Assembly: GCA_024741835.1 (NCBI GenBank)
Contig: JAENRP010000128.1
Coordinates: 49,755 to 113,754 of the forward strand
DNA length: 64,000 nt
Source: Diplocarpon mali
Lineage: Eukaryota > Ascomycota > Leotiomycetes > Helotiales > Drepanopezizaceae
Direction of reading: 5' to 3'
Part shown: positions 23,303-35,714 of the stretch, piece after piece
Numbering within the stretch: position 1 is the stretch's first letter
Layout: the number at the start of each line of letters is the position of its first letter
Made by a program: the position numbers and the translations under genes
The notes under the pieces: generated by a model
The model's database searches: none
Seen by the model: only the letters and a program-made list of their open reading frames with translations
Told to the model about the DNA's origin: nothing

Positions 23303-24897
23303 ATGGCAGTTAAAACTTCGAAGGTTGTATCTGTCGAGCACACAGAGCCACACGGGTATGAGTTTGGGGGGCCGTATGTCTAGAAAATCCCTTCAAATTT
23401 TGATTGCATTCTCACCGATCTTAGACTTGGAGCTTTTGGGATTTCATTTGGCCTGCCAATTGCTGTCTACGCTGCGACCTTCCTCTGTAACGACATTTCT
23501 GGCTGTCCAGTCCCCTCCGCCCTCTCGCCTTCGACTTCGACCATTGAGCAACTCAAACAAGATGTGGGATGGCCCGCCGATGGTGTCTATGGATTGTCAA
23601 GCTGGGATGTGACTGCGAAGGTATTGGGATATTATTTGCTCAGCCTGGTCCTTCACCGAATGCTGCCAGGCGAGGAGAAGGATGGGGTTGAGCTCTCTTC
23701 TGGGGGCAAGCTCAAGTATAAATTCAATAGTACGTCCAACGTAAGATCTCTCTCTGAAAGCTCTGACAACCTACAGCGTGGTCATCGACACTATTCACGT
23801 TGGCGATCCTCGCAGCAGGCACCGCGTACCAAGGCGCAGACTTCCCGGTATGGACTTACATTTACGACAACTACCTCCAAATCGTCACAGCGAACATTCT
23901 CATCTCATACTTCCTTGCGACTTTTGTCTATGTCCGTAGCTTCAGCGTGAAGCCTGGCAATTCGGATTTGCGTGAGCTGGCAGCTGGTGGGCATTCGGGT
24001 AACATGCTTTACGACTGGTTCATTGGTCGCGAATTGAATCCCCGAGTTACTCTTCCACTGCTCGGCGAAATCGATATCAAGGAGTTTTGTGAGCTGCGTC
24101 CGGGTCTCATGGGTTGGATCATCTTGGACTTTACTTTTATCGCTCACCAGTATAAGACGTACGGTTTCGTTACCGATAGCATTCTGCTTGTCACCTTCTT
24201 TCAAACTCTCTACGTCCTCGACGCGTACTGGATGGAAAGCGCAATTCTCACAACCATGGATATTACCACCGATGGGTTCGGATTTATGCTTGCGTTTGGG
24301 GATCTCGCCTGGGTACCCTTTGTCTATTCCTTCCAAGCCAAGTACCTCGCTACATATCCCTTGAGATTGGGCGTCTTCGGCACAACTGGTGTTCTCAGCG
24401 TACTGGGCGTTGGGTACTGGATTTTCCGCGGTGCCAACAACGAGAAGAACCGGTTCCGTACCAACCCCGACGACCCCAGAGTCGCTCATCTGACGTATAT
24501 CGAGACCAAGTCCGGCTCCAAGCTTCTGACATCTGGATGGTGGGGCACAGCTCGCCACATCAATTATTTCGGCGACTGGATCATGTCTTGGGCCATGTGC
24601 CTCACAACAGGTATCTCTGGCTACCTAGTTCAACAAAGCTCTGTGGCTCCAGCAACAGGTCAATCCCTTGCTAGCAAATCATTCATGTATGAGGGACCGG
24701 CTGGACGCACCGAGGTTCTGCAAGGCTCTGCGAGAGGTTATGGTATGATAATCACCTACTGGTATGTCTTCTATTTCGGTATCTTGCTTGTCCATCGCGA
24801 GATGAGAGACGAGGAGAAGTGCATCCGTAAGTACGGCAATGACTGGAAGCGATACTGCGAGATTGTGAAATACAGGATCATCCCCGGTATATACTAG
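23303..24897 (+). CDS. ERG24: Delta(14)-sterol reductase
   Basis: Three exons, 23303-23373, 23425-23729 and 23777-24897, give 498 aa. The N-terminal exon reads MAVKTSKVVSVEHTEPHGYE and continues EFGGPLGAFGISFG, typical of this family. Multiple hydrophobic helices follow. The family landmarks are present: GNMLYDWFIGRELNPR, LAWVPFVYSFQAKYL, LLTSGWWGTARHINYFGDW and the C-terminal NADPH-binding block (HREMRDEEKCIRKYGNDW) ending YRIIPGIY. The enzyme reduces the C14-C15 double bond after Erg11 demethylation in ergosterol synthesis in the endoplasmic reticulum, and is the target of morpholine fungicides. The protein is full length with all key motifs. Sterol C-24(28) and C-7 reductases share the fold, but the sequence pattern and ~500 aa length fit C-14 best. 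Confidence 0.92.
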
Positions 24898-26391
24898 GCG
24901 TGGACCGAGATGGTTCGGGAACCAGGCGTATCCTGGGGCTGTAATATATTCGGTTCTGGAGGAGAAATTGTCTTTCAGGACGAGGCATAGGTGGCGTACG
25001 GGTAGAGGAGATATGGCTACTAGCAATGGCGATTCCCGAGCAGCGAAGATGTTTGGCACCTATTTTGGGATTTCCAAATCCAGCCTCTAACCTCTGCATA
25101 AGCTTGCTGTAATTTGTTGGAGGGGATTGATTTCCTGTAAGCGAGAATAACCCTTGATGGTCCTGCAAATTAAACTTTCGATCCTAGATCTGGGGAAGTA
25201 TTCGGGCCGACAGTGGGTAGTAACAGGTCATCAGATGTGTGGGGGAGACGGGAGCTTGAATGAGTCAGGATGGAGAGGCAGAATCTCGGAGATGGGAAAG
25301 AGTTCGTGCGAGCTGCTGTTGGGTGTATTGATATGCTATCACCCAGAAAGCGCAGAGCAAGGCAGGCGGAAGCCACAGACCCCAATGCTGTCAAAGTACC
25401 GTGTAGAGGGGTTGACTCGTCTCCAGGTACATACAGCAGGACTGTATGTGCATGATCTGTCTTTCGATCCACCACGCCTACCGGTCCCAATCTGTCCATC
25501 TCGCCTCCGCACGAGTAATCCCGAAGTCTGATCAATGTCAGAGTCGGCAGCGAGGATGCCGCAGCTCCATCGTACGCAGGCCACCCACCTACTTACCGTC
25601 AGCTGAGGCGTTTGCCGTAGGAAACGTAAGTAATGTTCCTTGCCTGGAGATTCTAGTACGTAAGAATACAGTGCGTCGGGCAGGGCTGAGCAGCAATATC
25701 AAGGGAATACCAATCAGGTAGGTCGTGAGGGACAACACGTAATCCTGGGATCGGCTTTCTGTGTATACCCGGTACGATAATAAGACTTCGATTTAGCATC
25801 ACAGGGCAGTGCGGAAGAAGTGGAGTGGATAGTCCGGCCTATTGGCGGTACTGGGTCCAGAGGATCACGATCTAATGGCGAGAGGCTTGAGCTTACTGCA
25901 CCGTATACCGGTAGATTTATTGTGTTCGTACTATGTACGAACTGCGCGTCGGACTCCACACGATCTCTCCCCCCGCGATTGGGGAGACCAGTGGTGGTGG
26001 AGGTCACAGTGTGACCCCGCAACAAGGGATTCTTACCCCGTAGGCACAGACCCCATCCCGAGAAGAGTGATGACATCCTGTGTTCCTACAAGATACTGCA
26101 TCACAAAGTTGCTGGAAAGCTCCCGGCAGATGTCAGAGGGTATCGGACACTCACACGGCACTTCAGCCGGATCGAGGAAACCATAGCGATGCACGATTTG
26201 TCTGCTTGCGGAGAAATCAACAAGGGCTCGCTTATTCCTCGTACCTTGCGAAGGGAGAATGGATCCCTTGAACACCTCGAGCTTGTTCTTCTTGACCGCC
26301 TCCCACTGTCAACGCCCGACTCCCAACCGTCCACTTTCAATGTCTCCCCAAGGCTCGGCGGCGTCGTGTTCCCTAAGCATCGCGACAGGAG

Positions 26392-26397
26392 GCGGGG
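26392..26397 (+). promoter_or_regulatory. Possible CreA/Cre1 site upstream of the beta-glucosidase
   Basis: The string gcgggg matches the SYGGRG consensus for the carbon catabolite repressor CreA, ~340 bp before the start codon. A single six-base match is weak evidence. It is listed because glucose repression is the expected control of secreted beta-glucosidases. Confidence 0.25.
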
Positions 26398-26604
26398 GAC
26401 CGGGACTGGAAGGGGTTCAAATGCCTGTCGATCTTAGCAGCGTGGAAGAAAGGGCCGCCAATTTAGAAGCTGCTAAGCCCAATGCACCCGGAAAAAGCCT
26501 GCTTGCCGGTACTGGGAAGCCTGAAGTTCGTGAAGGAAGAAATGAAAAGAGAAGAAAGCAGATGGCGGGGTGAGAGTCGTGCCCGGCATAGCACCGACGG
26601 ACGT

Positions 26605-26612
26605 GTATATAT
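26605..26612 (+). promoter_or_regulatory. TATA box of the GH3 gene
   Basis: A clean tatatata lies 123 bp before the ATG at 26735 and is followed by pyrimidine-rich leader sequence, a usual layout for strongly regulated fungal secreted-enzyme genes. Confidence 0.45.
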
Positions 26613-26734
26613 AGAGAGAGAAAACTGCCCGACCACCTTCGCAACGCTCATGCGCAGATGCTCCTGCGTACTTTCAACTGAGGACTCGATTGTTGTCGCT
26701 TGTTTGTTTGTTGGTTTGTTTGCTTCGCTTGATC

Positions 26735-29700
26735 ATGCATTCCACACTTCACACTGTTGCCGTGCTAGTGAGCCTGGCAACCAACGTCGCTTCCTCGGGT
26801 CTCGTGAGTCGACAAAATAGTACGGTGGTAAGTCGAGAGACTCCTCATCCCTATTCTCATCCCCTTCGCCATCCCCCCAACTCCATGCATCTCTTCTCCT
26901 GTATCAGTAGCCGCAACATATTATCACCATGTGGAGCTTCGGCGGGCTGTTACCCACCGTTGCGGTGTTGTTTGGCAGAGGCCTCCTAGTAACAGACCTC
27001 CAGACAGATCTAGACGGGGCGCCTGCAGCTCACTCGCCGCCATTCTACCCCTCCCCGTGGATGACAGGACGAGGAGAATGGGCCGAGGCGTATGCGAAGG
27101 CGAAGGACTTTGTATCGCAGCTCACACTCCTCGAGAAAGTCAACTTGACAACCGGCGTTGGATGGGAGGGTGAACAGTGTGTTGGACAGGTGAGCGCTCC
27201 CACTATTCATCACCGGTCTCATCTCTTGACAGGATTAGACGGGTTCCATTCCTCGTTTGGGCTTGAGGAGTCTATGTATGCAAGATGCGCCCGTAGGCCT
27301 CAGATTCACAGACTACAACAGCGTTTTCTCCTCGGGGCAAACCGTTGCTGCAACGTTCGATCGAGATCTTTACTACGCGAGAGGCCATGCTATGGGCCAG
27401 GAATTCAAGGCCAAGGGCGTAACTGTTCTGCTTGGTCCCGTTGCAGGGCCAATCGGGCGCGCCCCAGCGGGAGGAAGGAATTGGGAGGGGTTTTCTCCAG
27501 ACCCGTATCTCAGTAAGTTGTCGAGCTACACAGCCATTCACCTCACACGAGAGATTGATCAGTTCTAGCTGGTGTTGCGATCGCCGAGACGGTCAAGGGG
27601 ATACAGGATGCTGGTGTTGTTGCTTGTGCTAAGCATTTCATCGGCAACGAACAGGTACGTTAGGTCCTCGTGAATAAGGTAAATTCAAGTGCTTTCTTGA
27701 CAAATCTGTAGGAGCACTTTCGTCAACAACCAGAAGCCACTGGGTATGGATTCAATATCTCGGAATCATTATCATCCAATATTGACGATGTTGCCATGCA
27801 CGAGCTCTACGCTGTATGTGTACTCCATCCCAGTCGTTTGCTCCTACGCCTTCAGATATGTTCCTAAAACATATTCCGGGAATATTCCTTGGGCAGAATT
27901 CTTGGGATTGAAACATCCAGACCAGCCCCAAGTTCTTAATATCCAAGACATATGGCTAATTCGATTGAAGTGGCCTTTCGCTGATGCCGTCCGCGCTGGA
28001 GTTGGCTCGATCATGTGTTCCTACAATCAGCTTAACAACTCTTACGCCTGCCAGAACTCAAAAGTTCTGAACAATATTCTGAAAGATGAGCTTGGATTTC
28101 AAGGTTTCGTGATGAGCGATTGGCAGGCCCAGCACAGTGGTCCGTCTTCTGCGGCCGCGGGTCTTGATATGAGTATGCCTGGAGACACGATCTTCGGTAC
28201 CGGCGACAGCTACTGGGGTACAAACTTGACGCTTGCGGTCATCAACGGAACAGTCCCTGAGTGGCGTCTGGACGACATGGCAATGCGTATCATGTCGTCC
28301 TACTTCAAGGTTGGCCTTACACTCGACGAGCCAGAAATCAACTTTAGCTCTTGGACCCTGGATACCTTTGGCCCTCTACATGCCTTAGTCGGAGCGAACA
28401 TTCAGCAAGTCAACTCTCATGTCGATGTCCGAGGCGATCATGCTACCTTGATACGAGATATTGGTGCCCGAGCTACGGTTCTCCTCAAGAATGTGAACAA
28501 CATACTTCCACTTTCGAAACCGAAGTTCGTAGCGGTCATTGGAGAAGACGCAGGGCCAAATGTCAACGGTCCTAACGGCTGCGCTGACCGTGGCTGTGAC
28601 AATGGAACTTTGGGTATGGCTTGGGGATCTGGAAGCAGCAACTTTCCCTACTTAGTCACACCCGACACTGCCCTCCAAAATCAAGCACATGCAGACGGTA
28701 CACGATACGAAAGCATCTTGGACAACTATGCTACTTCCGAGATCAACGCTTTGGTCTCTCAGGCTGATGTGACTACCATCGTATTCGTCAACGCTGATTC
28801 CGGAGAAGGCTATATTAGTGTTGATGGCAACGAGGGCGATCGCAACAACCTTACACTTTGGCACTCTGGCGACGACTTAATCAAGAATGTGTCTGCAATC
28901 TGCAATAATACCATTGTCGTAATCCACTCGGTTGGCCCCACCCTCGTTGGGGAATGGTACGACAGTCCAAACATTACCGCGATCCTATGGGCCGGTGTAC
29001 CAGGCCAAGAGAGCGGAAACAGTATCACGGACATTCTCTACGGCAAGGTCAACCCAGCTGCCCGAACTCCATTTACCTGGGGACCAACTCGAGAGAGCTA
29101 TGGTGCCGACATACTTTACACCCCCAACAACGGCGTAGCAGCACCACAGAGTGACTTTACTGAAGGTGTGTTCATCGACTACAGAGCTTTAGATCGTCAA
29201 AACATCACCCCCATCTACGAGTTCGGCTTCGGCTTGTCATACACGACTTTTGAATACTCTGACCTCACGGTTACCCAACACAATGTCAGCGCCTACACGC
29301 CAACCACCGGCGTGACCGAAGCTGCACCAATTCTGGGTAATTTTTCAAGCAACCTAAGCGACTACTTGTTTCCCAATGCCAGCTTCCCTCATATCAGCCT
29401 TTACATCTACCCATATCTCAACACGACCGATGCCCATACAGCATCCGCAGATCCCCAATACGGCCAACCAGCCGATGAATTCTTGCCGCCTGGGGCACTT
29501 GATGGATCTCCTCAGCCACTTCTCGCAGCAGGCGGTGCACCAGGCGGGAACCCCGCACTCTACGATATCGTGTACACTGTCACAGCCAAGATCCAAAATA
29601 CAGGCTCTGTAGACGGCGAGGAAGTTCCTCAACTCTACATCTCGCTCGGTGGCGCCAACCAGCCAAAAGTTGTGCTCAGAGGTTTCGAGCGTTTGAGTAT

Positions 29701-29857
29701 CGGTGCTGGCGAATCAGCCACTTTCACGGCTGATATCACGCGGAGAGATATTAGTAACTGGGATACTGTGTCACAGAACTGGGTCGTCACGGATGAGCCC
29801 AAATCTGTGCATGTTGGATCTAGCTCGAGGAAGTTACATTTAAGCCAAGCTTTGTAG
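26735..29857 (+). CDS. Secreted beta-glucosidase, glycoside hydrolase family 3
   Basis: Six exons, 26735-26827, 27004-27189, 27239-27512, 27569-27654, 27712-27813 and 27971-29857, give 875 aa, normal for fungal three-domain GH3 enzymes (~860). Residues 1-20 form a signal peptide (MHSTLHTVAVLVSLATNVAS). Landmarks: SLCMQDAPVGLRF, GRNWEGFSPDPYL, ACAKHFIGNEQ, GSIMCSYNQLN and GFVMSDWQAQHSG, where the Asp of SDW is the catalytic nucleophile. The (alpha/beta)6 domain follows (VAVIGEDAG), then a C-terminal fibronectin-III-like domain starting after YEFGFGLSYTTF. Many N-x-S/T sites fit a secreted glycoprotein. It hydrolyses cellobiose and short beta-glucans in plant wall degradation. The 3' splice site of intron 1 (before 27004) is the least certain join; an alternative start at 26929 would lose the signal peptide. 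Confidence 0.92.
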
Positions 29858-31229
29858 ACGAGTCTGGGGCCAAGCGTGAGAGGACGGAAGCTCGTAGGCT
29901 CGGAGAGTTGAGTAGACTCGCCTGGTGGGTAAGATGCCATTATGTAAAATGACATTCATGAATTATGATGCATGCATAGAGGACCTTCGACTGGTGAGTA
30001 ACACTGGGAGAGTAAGACTAGGATGAAATTAATGGTATTTATTGTGTTCCTTACATGGTATGCTCCACATGGCTCGGTGTGACTGCATTCGTAGTCTGCT
30101 TTCCCCTAACGAGGCCTTGCAAATGGGATGAAGTCGGGGAAAAGGTTATATGGAGGCATGACATGGCCGGTGCACCGCTGGCAGACAACTGCTAACGCAA
30201 TGTTCGGGTTATCATGCACTCTTTGCTGAGCAAGACAGTTGAGCAATGCGCAGCGTGAGGTCATTCCAGAGTACAACGTGGGAAGTACGGGCTTGCGGGA
30301 TCTCGGCCCTTACCGACGGACTGAGATGCGTGAGGTACATGCATCCGGCCAATTCCAACCAAGCAAACGGATCTTGTGGCTACTAGATTACTGCCCAGAC
30401 CCTTCTTTTCCATTTCCCTTTCCCTTTTTCTCTTCTCCATATGCCTCCTCGCGAACACAGCACAGCTTCAAGGACCTCACCAGCTAGCTAAGCTTGAATG
30501 GAAAGCCCCCGCAAAGGGCTCGCGACGACGTCGTTGGCCTGGATAACGATCCGAGGAGCAACTCGTGATCTGTCCCCTCGAGCGCCACCGGAAACTAGAC
30601 CCGGTCACGAAAATGCGCACTTCCTCCCCCCCCCGCATCCGCAGATCTTGCACTGGTTATTTGGGGCGGGGAGTGTCCGAATATCCCCAAACCTTTGGAA
30701 GTCTCCGCAGCTCCCATCGCCGAGCAGACGCCCGCCTCTGCTGTCTTGGCCGAGATGTGCAGCAAGCAGACTCTAAGCGAGCTAGCTACAGCTTTGCTGT
30801 GCCTAGCATTCTTCGTTGGCGACACGGCCCGAGGAAACATCGGTGGGAAATACAGCGGCTCTGCACCTGTGGTTACAGCTGAAGGGATACGTCAGTCTCA
30901 GTCCGTGGGGAATGCTGTGAGCTGGTGACTGGCCCGAAATATGAACGTCGTGGATGTGACAATTTGGTGCCCGTCGTGATCCCTCTGTTATGATTTCCTC
31001 TTGGCAATATTTAGGCGAGACGTGGACCTGGAACTCGTAGCGTTTACCAGAACCCCGTTTTTGCTGTGTTAGCCTGGTCTGGATTGCACAGTTGTTCAAG
31101 CAGTACATAATAGTAGGAGCGGTCAATTGTACTTTGCGTGCTGCTCGGGGTCACTGGTCGGTTGTCATCCCTCTGTTCAACTTATCCCCTTTTCGGGTAC
31201 ACTTGCAGGGAAAGCTCCAGTGGGCTGAT
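29858..31229. other. Intergenic between GH3 and EFM4 (convergent)
   Basis: Both flanking genes end here. No gene is supported; short frames at 30239-31126 lack recognisable domains. Pyrimidine-rich runs occur around 30407-30440. Confidence 0.45.
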
Positions 31230-32113
31230 TTAGCCAACCCGTTTCCTGAAGCAGATACTATTGATAGCCTGTCCCTTCTTTCCCCCGAAGCTGAAACTTT
31301 TGTACTCTATCCTCCCCAGGATCTCCAACTCCCCGCCCGCAAACCACTTCTCCAGCTCTTCTTCCGTCCAGTTACAACTCGTCACCAAGAAAACCCCTCC
31401 CTCCCTGATAAGCGGCACAACCCTCTCCTTGTACCCCTCGCATAACCGCCTGCCTCGTGAATCCTTCTCCTTCGAAAGACTGATCGCGTCGAAAGTGCCT
31501 TTGTCCAGCACGACATCCCAGCCTTTCTCGCTCGCGCCGGAGAGAACCGACGGAGAGGGGTCCTCGGTCATGATATCCCACTTCAAGAACTCCACTTCTT
31601 TCCTCGATCCCGCCCCGTATGCCTTCGCCTGCGCTATCTGTTTCGCCAACGCGACGCTTCGTTCCGAATAATCCACCCCGAGCATCCTCCCTCCCCAGCC
31701 CTCTTGCTCCCCCTTCCCGTCCTCTGCATCGTCGTCTTGCCTGCTCTTCCTCAGCGCGAATAATAAATGGCCGTTACCCGTTCCCAGATCCAGAAAACTG
31801 CAATCACTCTTCGTTACGCCCTCTCCTAATATATTTTCCTCCGCGACCTGCCTTTTGAGGAACGACACGACTTTGTCTTCAGCCCGCGAGTCATCGAACC
31901 ATATTGTGCCTTCGTCGCTAGGGTCTTGAGAATAATTTGTGATTTCGGTCGTGTAGAGGTTGTCCCAGCTGATAGGAGGAAGGCGGTAAGTATCAGCGCC
32001 ATACGAACGTTCGAAGTGTACTATGCGGGAAACGTCTTGTGGACTTACTATTCTTTTGTGCCTAGTTGAGATGGCTCGAGATGGGTTGGATTCGAAGATG
32101 GTGCAGAAGTCAT
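31230..32113 (-). CDS. EFM4: Protein-lysine N-methyltransferase EFM4 (eEF1A methyltransferase)
   Basis: Two exons, 32049-32113 and 31230-31968, give 267 aa. The N-terminus carries family features (SQLGTKEYWDNLYTTEI, GTIWFDDSRAEDKVV). The Rossmann fold follows with SAM-binding motif I (FLDLGTGNGHLLF), the acidic loop GVDYSE, and DVVLDKGTFDAISL. Near the end, VTSCNWTEEEL is typical. Yeast Efm4/See1 dimethylates a lysine of elongation factor 1A in the cytosol. A short insertion with many acidic residues (DDDAEDGKGEQE) lies between motif I and the acidic loop. The protein is intact. The precise target is assigned from family similarity. Confidence 0.9.
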
Positions 32114-32517
32114 AGTAGCTAAGAGAATCTCAAAAGATACAGAACAGACGCACAGCTACGTGCGTCTTTCGACCTGTGTTAATTTGCAGTAGATAGAGAC
32201 CCTGCTAGAGCTTCGAATTTGGTGGGTTGATCTCTGGCAGAAAACTAACCCCCCGTTTCCTCTTTCGGAAGGGCGGTGGCAAGCCTGGAGCTGCTCAGTG
32301 CAGCAAGTCTGCGTTGGCATTTACAAGTGGATCGAACAAGGGTTTGAGGGAGCTCATATTAATCCACGCATCTTATACAGAGGTGTGCGACGTGGTGAAG
32401 AACTACACGCTGGTATTCTGCTCCAAATCTAGAACAACAAACAGCAAAGCCTCCAGTTCCAGGCAATCGATAAGCCCAAAACAATGCATTTTCCCAAGCG
32501 CTTGTTTATTATCTCAT
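32114..32517. other. Intergenic between EFM4 and TPD3
   Basis: About 400 bp with no gene; it serves as the EFM4 promoter and TPD3 3' flank. Confidence 0.5.
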
Positions 32518-34807
32518 CTATGGGGATGTGTTCATAGGTTCGCCCGAGATCAGAGCAACAGATGTTGTGGCAAAGAAACGAACATCAACATCCTCATCCT
32601 TCTGCAGCTTCTCAAGGTTAGGCAAAATTTTCTCCTGTATGATTTCCTCGATTCTGACTGAGGGAGAAAACGGTTCACCCGACTTTTCCAGAGAGTAAAT
32701 TGTACCCTCGTCTGGCAGACGCTTCAGAACCGAGATCAGCTCACCATACGACTTTGCGACGTTGAACTTGATATTGGGAATATCGTCTCTAGACAACCTG
32801 TCCATTATCGGGAGAATGGCCACTTCTACCACATCCAAGCTGACAACGGAAGTAAGAGTCTATACTTAGATTAGTAAAAACCTGCGGCAGGATTATGTGT
32901 AACCTACTGAGATTGCAAAACAGGTTGTCATTCTGTAGAGATAATTAGGATGTTGTCCCATTGCCATGACTTTTGGAATGATTGCTTCGCTAGCCCACTC
33001 GACACCGAAGACCTCGGTCAGCTTTTTCAAGTTCTTCGTCGCAGCTTCTCGGATGGAGAACACCGTATCACCCAACCAACCCATGCAAAGAGCTGCCAAC
33101 TTCTCATCGAAGAACTTTACGCCCAGCTGACTAGCTAAGAGGGGTATATATTCGATGATAGCCAAACGAACTCTCCATTGCTTGTCTTCGGCGAGCTGCA
33201 CGATTGCGGGGAGTAGTGATTGAGACAGAAGCTCGATACCAATGACTATCCATGTTAGCGTTTTTGCAATCTGTTCTCGCGATTACGCATACCCTGGTTG
33301 ACAAGCTCAAGCTTAGAGATGATGTGGAGGCGGACATCAGGGAACTCATCCTTCAGCATCTGCAGAAACATAGGTAGAAGGTGATCAATGGTTCTAGCAT
33401 TTTGTCAACCACCTCGAGTGCAGCAACACAGAGAACAACTTACTCTTGCTTGCCAAGTATTGGAGCGAGTCCGCTGATCTGGGTACCAAGAGCAGCCCGA
33501 ACATGTTGCGAGGTGTCAGAAACCAGATCCTCCACGGTTGTCATTACGTCGTTCAGGAGAATACTTCTGTCGATCAGCTTGCAAAATCCTAGAGCCAGTA
33601 AGTACTTGTGTAGTCAAGCTTCCCAGATTATGACCCGGGACGTCCCAGCTGTTGGAAGACTTAGTACCTGGAATTTGTCCGGCAATTGCTGTCCGTACTT
33701 CAGCCTCGCTGTCTTTGAGAAGCTTGACGAAAGCTGGTACGAGATCTCTTGTAACAACTTCGTCATCTACAGCCTTGGCAATCTGGGCTTAATGTCAGCG
33801 ATGTCTATGAATCAATAGGAGCATCTAACCTTTTCAAACCTGTCAGCTACCATATATCTAACCCTCCAACTTTTATCGTCAATCAAACTCCTCAACGCCG
33901 TAAGCAGAACACCGTGACTTGACTGTTGTTCCTTAGGGACCACCTCGGCAATCGCAATCAGAATCTCGACTGTCAGTAACCGCACGCTATCCTGGTCATC
34001 GCTGGCAAGGTGCTGGAATAGGGGTATCATTTCCTCCACAACGATCGTAGCTGGCATCTCCTTGACAAACTTCGCAAGATTGTTTGCAGACTGTCTTCGC
34101 ACCATTGGAGTGTCATCATGGACAAGGAGACCGAACTGTTGGCGAAGCTGCTCCTGCATGGGCGGTGATGCTTTCTTGTATGGAAAATTGTATAGCCCTG
34201 CTGCGGAGATTTTCGAGGTGAACCAGTCGGCTTTTGAGAGTCGGACCGTTAGGGGAATAAAGTATTCTTCGACCTGTTGTGGAGATAGCTCTTCACAGAT
34301 TTTGTTTAGGGACTCGACAGCCTATGTGACATTAGAAAAGCAGTGTTTGCGTGAAGTGAAAAGAATTCCGGCCTACCTTCTCCCGCACCAACGGTTCCTC
34401 GATCGCGGCAAGGTTTTCAAGAGGCGACAAAAGGACGTGACCCCATTCTGGACCTCCAACGTACTCGACGAACCCACCAAGCTCCCCACTCAGCGCAGTA
34501 AGGACTTCATCTTCATCTTCAACGGATTCTGCAGGCCAGCATTAGGACAGTCGTGGGCCGTGAGAAGGGCAACTGAGCTTACCGTCTAGGAATGGGATGA
34601 GCTCTTCTCTGGTGCGCTCAGCTCCCAGCGCGAGAGCGATCGTCGAGAGTCGATGTATGGCGTTTAATCGTAAGAGGACATCGTCATGCTATGCTGTTGT
34701 GAGCAAATGCGCCCAGATAGCTCCAACCCCAGACCTCATACCTTCAACTCGTCGATGAGAACTGCTATTGGGTAGAGTTCATCTGTCTTGTCGAGGCCGT
34801 CAGACAT
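32518..34807 (-). CDS. TPD3: PP2A scaffolding subunit A (PR65)
   Basis: Nine exons, 34742-34807, 34583-34688, 34377-34528, 33830-34321, 33668-33782, 33447-33588, 33293-33393, 32908-33245 and 32518-32859, sum to 618 codons (617 aa), slightly above the ~590 of animal PR65. The product is a chain of HEAT repeats: [13 protein letters not shown] at the start, then [56 protein letters not shown] and [16 protein letters not shown]. This horseshoe scaffold joins the catalytic and regulatory B subunits of protein phosphatase 2A. Fungal homologues act in cytokinesis, morphogenesis and growth. The donor ending exon 4 is an unusual GTTAGA. The gene is divergent from FRS1 (907 bp between starts). Confidence 0.95.
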
Positions 34808-35714
34808 CGTGAGAAGATTCGGAAAATGTTTCGAGATGGATCGAGGTGTGATAAAAGGTGAGCTCCGCGAGCGAGCCTTGGGCCTGTTGACTCGTAATTT
34901 GTATACAGGAAGGCTGATCGCGCGTGGTGAGGGGCCTAGCTTCGATTGAGCTTCAGGAACGAGCTTTCGTGGAGTGAATAAATAGTGCGAGCCCAAGGAG
35001 GATCTGCGTCTGTAGATATCAGTATGGTTAGCTGGATTCGCATATGAGAGTTCGTCAATATGGAAGCCGTAGTGGGGGAGGAGGGGGGGGTGGAGGGGGA
35101 AGGGGACCATGTTGAACTTGACAGGGCTAGTCCAAGAAAAGTGCCCTGGCGGCATGGGTGGAGCATATCAATTGAACATACCTGGACGGCAACAAATTAT
35201 GAAAGCGGTAGTTCCCAGAGGCGAGATGACCGTGGAGATTTGCTAGAGTTGTGGTGTGAGGAGAATACAACTCGGAGAGATACATTCACCGGTTGGATCC
35301 AGGTCGCGGATGCCCTTCAGATATCTGAACCTTAGGCCAAAATACTAGCGCGGAACACAGCAGGTGTGCGCAGCCTTGCCCGCAATCCACCAAAACACCT
35401 CGATCAGATTTCTCATAAGCCTGAAGCTGGCTTTGGATCTGGTATGTTCAGTTGCGTCAGCTGCTAGAATGCGTCAATACCTAGCTCACGGATAAAACGA
35501 CTCACTGGGCCCCTATTGGTATTAGGGCATTTTTTAATCCCATTCAGTAGAATCCGTCCGATGTCCTGTCTCGCATCCAGTGACTCGCATTTATTTTTTG
35601 GACAACCCCAAACCAAAGCTTGCACCAATTCCTGTCAACAGTATCCACCACATCCTCAGAAAACAAGAACAAGCCATCATACAGAGATAGGTGAAGCCAC
35701 CTGAATCCGCGATT
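34808..35714. promoter_or_regulatory. Divergent promoter region TPD3 / FRS1
   Basis: 907 bp separate the two start codons on opposite strands. No gene is supported inside. The TPD3-proximal half may contain an untranslated exon or intron; a purine-rich run with a G tract lies at ~35073-35105. Shared control is possible because both genes are constitutive housekeeping genes, but no specific site is recognised. Confidence 0.45.

Larger units (their letters stand above)
24898..26734. other. Intergenic, 1.8 kb, promoter region of the GH3 gene
   Basis: Relatively GC-rich with many short overlapping frames on both strands, none with a domain or consistent codon pattern. The distal part is the upstream region of the beta-glucosidase. 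Confidence 0.5.

Noticed and set aside
23905..24558. Minus-strand frame of 217 codons
   Set aside because: Shadow of the ERG24 main exon with no domain of its own.
30239..31126. Several 65-107 codon frames between the GH3 and EFM4 genes
   Set aside because: They overlap on both strands, show no domain, and the flanking genes are convergent; treated as non-coding.
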